Assembly: GCA_023525715.1 (NCBI GenBank)
Contig: CM042016.1
Coordinates: forward strand, 79,591,382-79,655,381
DNA from: Cichorium intybus
Taxonomy: Eukaryota; Streptophyta; Magnoliopsida; Asterales; Asteraceae
DNA length: 64,000 nt
Direction of reading: 5' to 3'
The translations under genes and the position numbers were made by a program. Below the pieces are notes generated by a model. That model saw only the letters and a list, made by a program, of their open reading frames with translations, searched no databases and was not told the origin of the DNA. Positions 58,799 to 64,000 of this stretch are shown here, piece after piece (within the stretch, counting starts at the first letter, position 1; each line of letters opens with the position of its first letter).

Positions 58799-59215
58799 CA
58801 ATTGGCCGAGCACTACCCGTATTAAGTCACAACTTAATACTATTGGCCGAGCACCATCTATATTAAGTCACAACTTAATACTATTGGCCGAGCACCATCT
58901 ATATTAAGTCACAACTTAATACTATTGGCCGAGCACCATCTATATTAAGTCACAACTTAATACTATTGGCCGAGCACCATCTATGTTAAGTCACAACTTA
59001 ACATAATTGGCCGAGCACCACCCGTATTAAGTCACAACCTAATACTATTGGCCGAACACCATCTATGTTAAGTCACAACTTAACACAATTGGCCGAGCAC
59101 CACTCGTATTAAGTCGCAACTTAATACTATTGGCCGAGCACCACTCGTATTAAGACACAACTTAACACAATTGGCCGAGCACCACCCACATTAAGTCGCA
59201 ACTTATGGGCAAGCA
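58799..59215. repeat. 41-bp minisatellite in element E
   Basis: About ten copies of ATTGGCCGAGCACCA plus TTAAGTCACAACTTAA-type halves; the second half is itself palindromic (TTAAGT...ACTTAA). Confidence 0.95.
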
Positions 59216-59487
59216 CCATTTATATCAAAAATCTAAACTCTAAGAATAACTGGGCACCAGTTGAACTAAGCTCCGACTTGACAATAATGACACCCACATC
59301 GACAGTACATATAATCAAGCATCGTTCCAACCAAAAACAAATTACAAATTCAGGTGACCAAAGACCTGTCCGTCAATTACATAAACAAAACATTTGTCCA
59401 CAACCATCCTAAACCAACCAAACACAAAAAGAAGTTGTCCAAAACATTAAACTGATTACAACCATATCGAAAAATAAATTCAACAAC
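59216..59487. other. Element E 3' region between minisatellite and antisense ORF
   Basis: Non-coding; possible 3' untranslated part of the antisense gene. Confidence 0.5.
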
Positions 59488-60453
59488 CTACCCATCGGCT
59501 TCCACTTTTAGCAACTCCTTCAAGCCGTCCACCCCGAGCTGCCCCAGATTCAGTAACCCTGCATAGTCAAGAGATGCAAATTCTTCCATAGCATCGTCAA
59601 CTTCCCTGGCACAGTCAGAAGCCGAACTTCCTTCTCCAGCACTCGGGCCACCAATCTTCAATTCTTGACGAAGACCACGCCTGCCCGCCTCCTCACCAGC
59701 TACATAACTTGCCCTGCGAATACGGTTAATCCCATACACAAACTCGGGAACCAGGAATACTTTCTCCACAATTCTGACAGCACCCTCTTCCACCATCCAC
59801 TTCAAGTCATCTCCCATCTTCTCCAAGGCAATACTCTTCTCTTCTAACAGGCGATCTTTCTCGCACAGTTCAGCTTCAAAATTCTCCGAACGAATCATTA
59901 GAGCCTCGTTATCCCGGTCAAGCTTCTCCAATCGCTCCTCTACCGACATTTTTTCCGCAACCAACAACTCACATTTCTGATCAAACTGACAAGCCGCAGC
60001 CTCTAAACGAGCAACGTGAGCCTCTAGCTCAACATTTAGTGCACGTAAACGAGCACTCTCGGCCAGTGCATCACAAGCTTCAAGCTTTAAAGACTCTTGG
60101 AGAGAGGAAGAAGCTGATAAAAGCTCTATCCTCTTCGCTGCAGCTGCAAGGTAATATGCAGACTGAGCAGAAGCAAACCTCAAAGTGTTAACCAAATTGT
60201 CATGAGAAAAGTTCTCCATCTCCGCCTTAGCGGCCGGAGGAAATGCGTGAAGAGCAAAGTCAACAACATTCTCCTGAGGAAACAGACGAGAACCATTAAC
60301 GAGTTTCCATTCAGGGACGAAGGGCAGCGATGAAAAGTCAGACCAAACATGGGTATCCAAAGTTGCCCCCATGCTACCACCAACCCCAGACCCACTTCCT
60401 ACGCCCATCTCAAATCTACCTCCCACCAATATCAAAGTCATTACCCCCAGCAC
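59488..60453 (-). pseudogene. Element E antisense ORF, C-terminal coiled-coil part
   Basis: 321 codons. From about residue 60 it is rich in Ala, Leu, Glu and Lys in heptad-like order, a likely long coiled coil. The frame differs from the upstream part, so a one-base change near 60420-60460 separates them. It resembles the C-terminal part of Tat antisense proteins. Confidence 0.65.
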
Positions 60454-61026
60454 CTCCTAAATTTTCCAATCCACCAGAACTAGACAAAACTTTTGGGTCG
60501 AATGACAACCCCTCATCATGATCCCCAGCGCACCCAGACCCTGTCGGAGCCTTTTTCTCACCAGCATCCACCTCCTCATCATCAGGAATGGAAATTATAC
60601 CCAAATCATCCTGCTTTAAGTTGCTTAACAGCTGACGTCGACTTACTCTCCTAATCAGCCTTGTATCAGGAGGATTCTCCGAACCCTCCAACAGCCCCCA
60701 TGCCAATTTTCTCTTGTTTGCCAGCCTGGCCGACCCCCTCAAAATGCCCTCCTTGCTATCTCGCACCGATTCAGAAGACTCTTCGCGATCGCTCTTCGAC
60801 AACCCTCCCACTTTCGCGTCTATCAACGGAACACTTCCAGATCCCTCTCCTTTGGCCTTCTCACCCTCCGAGCCCTGTACCCCTGTGCCTTGGGCAGTTA
60901 CATCTGGGTTTAGAAAAGTAAAGGGCGCAGCTACTTTGTCAACCAAATCGACCTCGCGATACTTCAGCTCTCCTTTCCCCCATTCTTTGGCAAGAACATC
61001 TTCAAAACACACTTTACATGGACTAC
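60416..61026 (-). pseudogene. Element E antisense ORF, exon 2 middle part
   Basis: Begins SPCKVCFED after a good splice acceptor (TTACTTGCAG). Acidic and Ser-rich linker with a basic patch (LANKRKLAWGL). It ends at a stop at 60416 just after the frame crosses into the C-terminal part. The region upstream of 61026 in the same ORF is intron. Confidence 0.6.
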
Positions 61027-61111
61027 CTGCAAGTAAACGAAAACAAGAAAGAAGAAACATCAGGGATGGGTCAACAAAAGAGGGAAAAAGGAAAGAAGGA
61101 TCAACGCATAC

Positions 61112-61769
61112 CCTTTCGTAGCACATAAAACTCCGACATTTTTCCCTTCATGCGTCATGATGTGCTCAAACCCCCACCAGCCAAGATGTACTCGGGAAAT
61201 TCTTCCGGAACGACACGATAACCGTTTAAAGTTTTCACTATCTGCTCTTGATGGGGGAACAATTTAGGAATTTGGTCAGAAATCGTACCAGTGCGATGAC
61301 GCATATACCCAACGCGAGAAGAGTTCACCCATAACCACTTATCTTGCCAGTGCTTAGGCGAGTATTTGGGTTCCGGAATCAATGTGTGGACGGAGGTCCT
61401 TCTGTAAAAGGCATAATTTTCACCGGAAGCAGCAATACGAAAGTAATGCTTGAACACATAAAAATCGGGAACGATACCCAAACTACGACACAAGAGCTCG
61501 AAAGCCACTATATTGTTCACCGAATTCGGCGTTAGTTGGTGCAAACCAACGCTGTTGCGACGCAGAACTTCCTCCATGAAATCCGACGTAGGAAGGCGAT
61601 ATCCAGCATCGAAAGTCTTCAAATAAATACCAGTTTTTCCTTCGGGAGGCAAAGAAAACCCTACGTCGGCGTCGGGAATAAGGACCCCATCCTCGGGCTG
61701 GAAACCGTACATCTCAACTAGAGGACCGTAAACATCATCAGGAATTTCTTGTCGATCGTTGCTTGCCAT
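61112..61769 (-). pseudogene. Element E antisense ORF, exon 1 (putative gypsy-type 'transposase' domain)
   Basis: ATG at 61769. 204 codons, then TGA at 61155-61157, after which the same frame continues to a donor (G|GTATGCG) at 61112/61111. An 85-base intron (61027-61111) joins in phase to SPCKVCFED. The body (GIYLKTFDAGYRLP, LTPNSVNNIVAFELLCRSLGIVPDF) resembles the plant 'putative gypsy-type transposon' domain (PF04195) from memory. Function is unknown; antisense ORFs are known in Tat elements such as Grande. Confidence 0.7.
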
Positions 61770-62047
61770 TTTTGAAAGGGAGGGAGAAGAAAGAAGGAAG
61801 ACGACAATGGGAAGACAGGAATAAACAAGTGAATAAAATGTAAGAAAAAGGAGAAGCCAGAAAAACCCTAAAAAGCATTAAAGATGAAACGAAAAGCGGG
61901 AAATCGAAAAACGCTCCAAATGATGGAAACGGATAAGCCACATCACTCACGTCAACCATCATGACGCCGATTTTCTCAGAAAACGAACCGCTACTTCTCC
62001 AATCTTACTAGTCAAAACTAGGCCACGTCATCGCCTTGACTACCAAG

Positions 62048-62059
62048 ACTGGGGGGACT
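62048..62059 (+). other. Polypurine tract of element E
   Basis: ACTGGGGGGACT immediately before the TG of the 3' LTR. Confidence 0.75.
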
Positions 62060-62620
62060 TGATAGTGTATCATACGGATACACACAGCCTCTCACCAGCA
62101 CGCTGGCAGCACGACTCGCCAGCATTCAGATGGACAGCCAGCCGCCAGAGGCCTGGCTGGACCTCACCCGACTCGACAGTCGCTAAATGGCTAATTGCCA
62201 CATGTACCAATGCTAGAACAGCACGTCATCCTGTAACAGTCATCGTGCGAACCATTTAGACACGAACGAATTAGGTGGTCCCCGAGCTACCACCTGGCCA
62301 GATGAATGAACCAATCACAGCCAGCGCCAGACGATCGGCCAATAAGGAAAAGATCCGCTACCAACTGATAGGTGGTCCCCTCGCAGGTATAACGGTATAT
62401 GGTGATCACGCCCTTGGTGAGATCATCATCGCATTACCACTTTATCTGATCTTTTCCCGTATTCTCTCCATACTTTCCGATTACCATACTAACTTAACCA
62501 TCGGAGCGCCCTCCCAGGATCGTCTCCCGGAGTGCGTCTGACCCAATTTCTCTATTGTTGTGAGCTCAGGTCGAGGATTCCAGCGTTCAGAGAATCAGTC
62601 CAAGCCAAGAGTTCGCATCA
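62060..62620 (+). repeat. 3' LTR of element E
   Basis: 561 bp, about 10 differences from the 5' copy. Confidence 0.95.
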
Positions 62621-62625
62621 CATGT

Positions 62626-63390
62626 CTTTTTGCCAAAAGATCATATAGTGTATCATTTTTATGACCATTTTACCAACAAAGTAAAACATGAATTTTTGTT
62701 GGTGACAAAGGTGTGTAAAAGTCTTTCATGTTAGTTTCTTGAACTAAATATGTATTTTAGTTTATCTTAACACATTATTATGCTAAACACTTTTGTAATA
62801 AGATGACCAAACATATGAACACGTCATATTTCAAGAGTAAAACATATAGTTTTAAGACTTGTATTCTCCCCCTTAAAACACTTAAAAAGAGTAGAAAATA
62901 TGGGGTATGAACTCACCCTTGAAGCAAATCTTGAGTTTGAAGAAGAAAAGACCAAAGCTTTGCAACTTGGAAATGGCTTGATCTTCAAGATGATATATGG
63001 TCCAAGATCAGGTGTGTGAGTAGAAGATCAACAAAGAATAATGGTAGAAATGATGTTGAAAGCTTGGAATGAACATGAACTTACCATATAATATTATATT
63101 GTAATCTAATGACATGATGTTGAAAGCTATGGCCTCACCTTAGCCGAATTTATGGAGGGTGGCAGGAGAAGGTGATCTTGCATGGGAAACATGCAAGATT
63201 TTGGTGTATCACCTTTTGAGATTTGAATTGTACATTAAACCTTGTAATATTAGATTGTAATCTAATGAGATGATGTGAGGGTAGGGTAGGGTGGCTTGTG
63301 GCCGGCCTTGGGGGGCAGGGTATGGTGAGGTGTTTTTATCTTTTATAAATTATACCCAAGTATTATATAAACCATTTTTTTTGTTTATTT
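62626..63390. other. Right flank of element E, no gene seen
   Basis: Continuation of the sequence at 52241-52680. Near-duplicates around TAATATTA-TTGTAATCTAATG occur near 63090 and 63245. No coding. Confidence 0.4.
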
Positions 63391-63394
63391 TGAT

Positions 63395-63645
63395 AACCAA
63401 GGACCCCACCGGCCCATTATTTGGATGACCCTGATGAAGCAACCTCGGGGCCCACGCACACCTGGCAGCAAGGTGGTCCGGGTCAATCACCTACGGGGGT
63501 AGAGAGGTGGCCAGTGGCCATCCCCTGATTGAAACCTAACACTCCCTATGGGGAAAGGGAGGGAGTGGGATTAGAACTCAGAACCTCCTTATGGGGGAAG
63601 AGAAGGAGTCCTAAGTCTTATCCACTAGGCCATCAGGGTGATGGT
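63395..63645 (-). repeat. tRNA-derived SINE candidate
   Basis: On the minus strand it has box A TGGCCTAGTGG (63622-63632) and a box-B-like AGTTCTAATCC (63568-63578), then about 170 bases of tRNA-unrelated, GC-richer body. No flanking duplication was established. Confidence 0.5.
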
Positions 63646-64000
63646 TTATATATATAAACAGTGTTATCATTATAAAAAGTGGTAAAACGTTTTGCGTATT
63701 TTTTTATAAGTTTGGGAGATATAATTACTAATAAATACGTTAATCAATATTAATCATAAAACTATTAGTAAACATGTATTTAGATGGCGAAGATATAGGC
63801 GTCTAAATGCGGCAATCTTCCGAATACGCGGTATTTGGTATTTTACCGGAAAAATAATCAGATTATGAAATTAAATACTAGACCATATTATGTTCCTTGA
63901 TATGTGTTCTGATATTTCATATCTAATGTTTAAGGCACCTCATAATGAATTTTAATGTTCAATTCCTATATACATTTATCGTTCCCAGCGACTGAACTGT
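63646..64000. other. Unassigned AT-rich sequence
   Basis: Nothing recognised. Confidence 0.4.

Larger units (their letters stand above)
52681..62620 (+). mobile_element. Element E, Ty3/gypsy Tat-type retrotransposon
   Basis: LTRs 52681-53241 and 62060-62620 (561 bp each, about 10 differences), flanked by CATGT (52676-52680 and 62621-62625). A gag-pol with a second RNase H, a 41-bp minisatellite and an antisense ORF in the 3' region are known Tat features. Two nonsense codons interrupt gag-pol. Confidence 0.94.

Noticed and set aside
58799..59215. Possible CRISPR-like array
   Set aside because: Units are contiguous 41-bp tandem repeats without distinct spacers, in a plant retrotransposon.

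Overview
This is a plant nuclear window, most likely from a eudicot (possibly an asterid such as Asteraceae, which I cannot prove). The signs are one intron-rich gene with canonical GT-AG introns surrounded by nested LTR retrotransposons with plant-type primer-binding sites (tRNA-Asp and initiator-Met), a CACTA element, a hAT-like element, MITEs and tRNA-like repeats. The only clearly host-encoded gene is a 13-exon ATP-dependent 6-phosphofructokinase on the minus strand (15236-21595). All introns join in frame to a 487-residue protein with every motif present.

Layout. 1-11307: a young Ty3/gypsy Athila-type element on the plus strand, its 5' LTR cut by the window edge. It has gag, a full pol (protease, RT, RNase H, integrase) and an extra 3' ORF (7624-8943). 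Its two LTRs differ at about 9 of 887 aligned bases. It sits in the 3' end of an older related element whose LTR is 12159-13155. 13156-15235: non-coding, probably old LTR debris. 15236-21650: the PFK gene and its TATA box, with introns 3, 6, 7, 9, 11 and 12 carrying MITE or foldback insertions. 21660-22900: promoter-distal sequence and one unassigned minus-strand ORF.

22900-52260 is a nest built around one decayed Ty1/copia element (called A, plus strand). Its integrase is broken by a CACTA transposon (26366-29183, 3-bp duplication AAA). Its RT is broken by copia element B (30138-51532, minus strand, 5-bp duplication GGTTG). B has lost pol and was itself entered by a hAT-like element (30413-31783, in its 3' LTR), by related copia element C (34802-42437, duplication AAACA, gag-pol nearly complete) and by D, a non-coding LTR element (42634-47601, duplication CTAGT). 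LTR divergence falls with nesting depth: B about 3.3%, C about 2.9%, D about 0.6%.

52681-62620: a Ty3/gypsy Tat-type element (E, plus strand, duplication CATGT, LTRs about 1.8% different). It has gag-pol with a second RNase H and an antisense, intron-containing ORF at its 3' end. 62621-64000: flanking sequence with a tRNA-like SINE candidate.

The most interesting unexplained signals are four. (1) A hairpin with a conserved loop and changing but still complementary stems occurs six times in B and C, four of them between primer-binding site and gag. (2) Paired GC-rich or AGCGNCGCT palindromes lie just upstream of TATA boxes in unrelated LTR families. (3) The extra Athila ORF is preceded by what looks like its own TATA box and leader intron. 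(4) The Tat element carries a spliced antisense gene. Mobile-element ages, lineage names and functions are inferences from sequence patterns read by eye; no database search was run.
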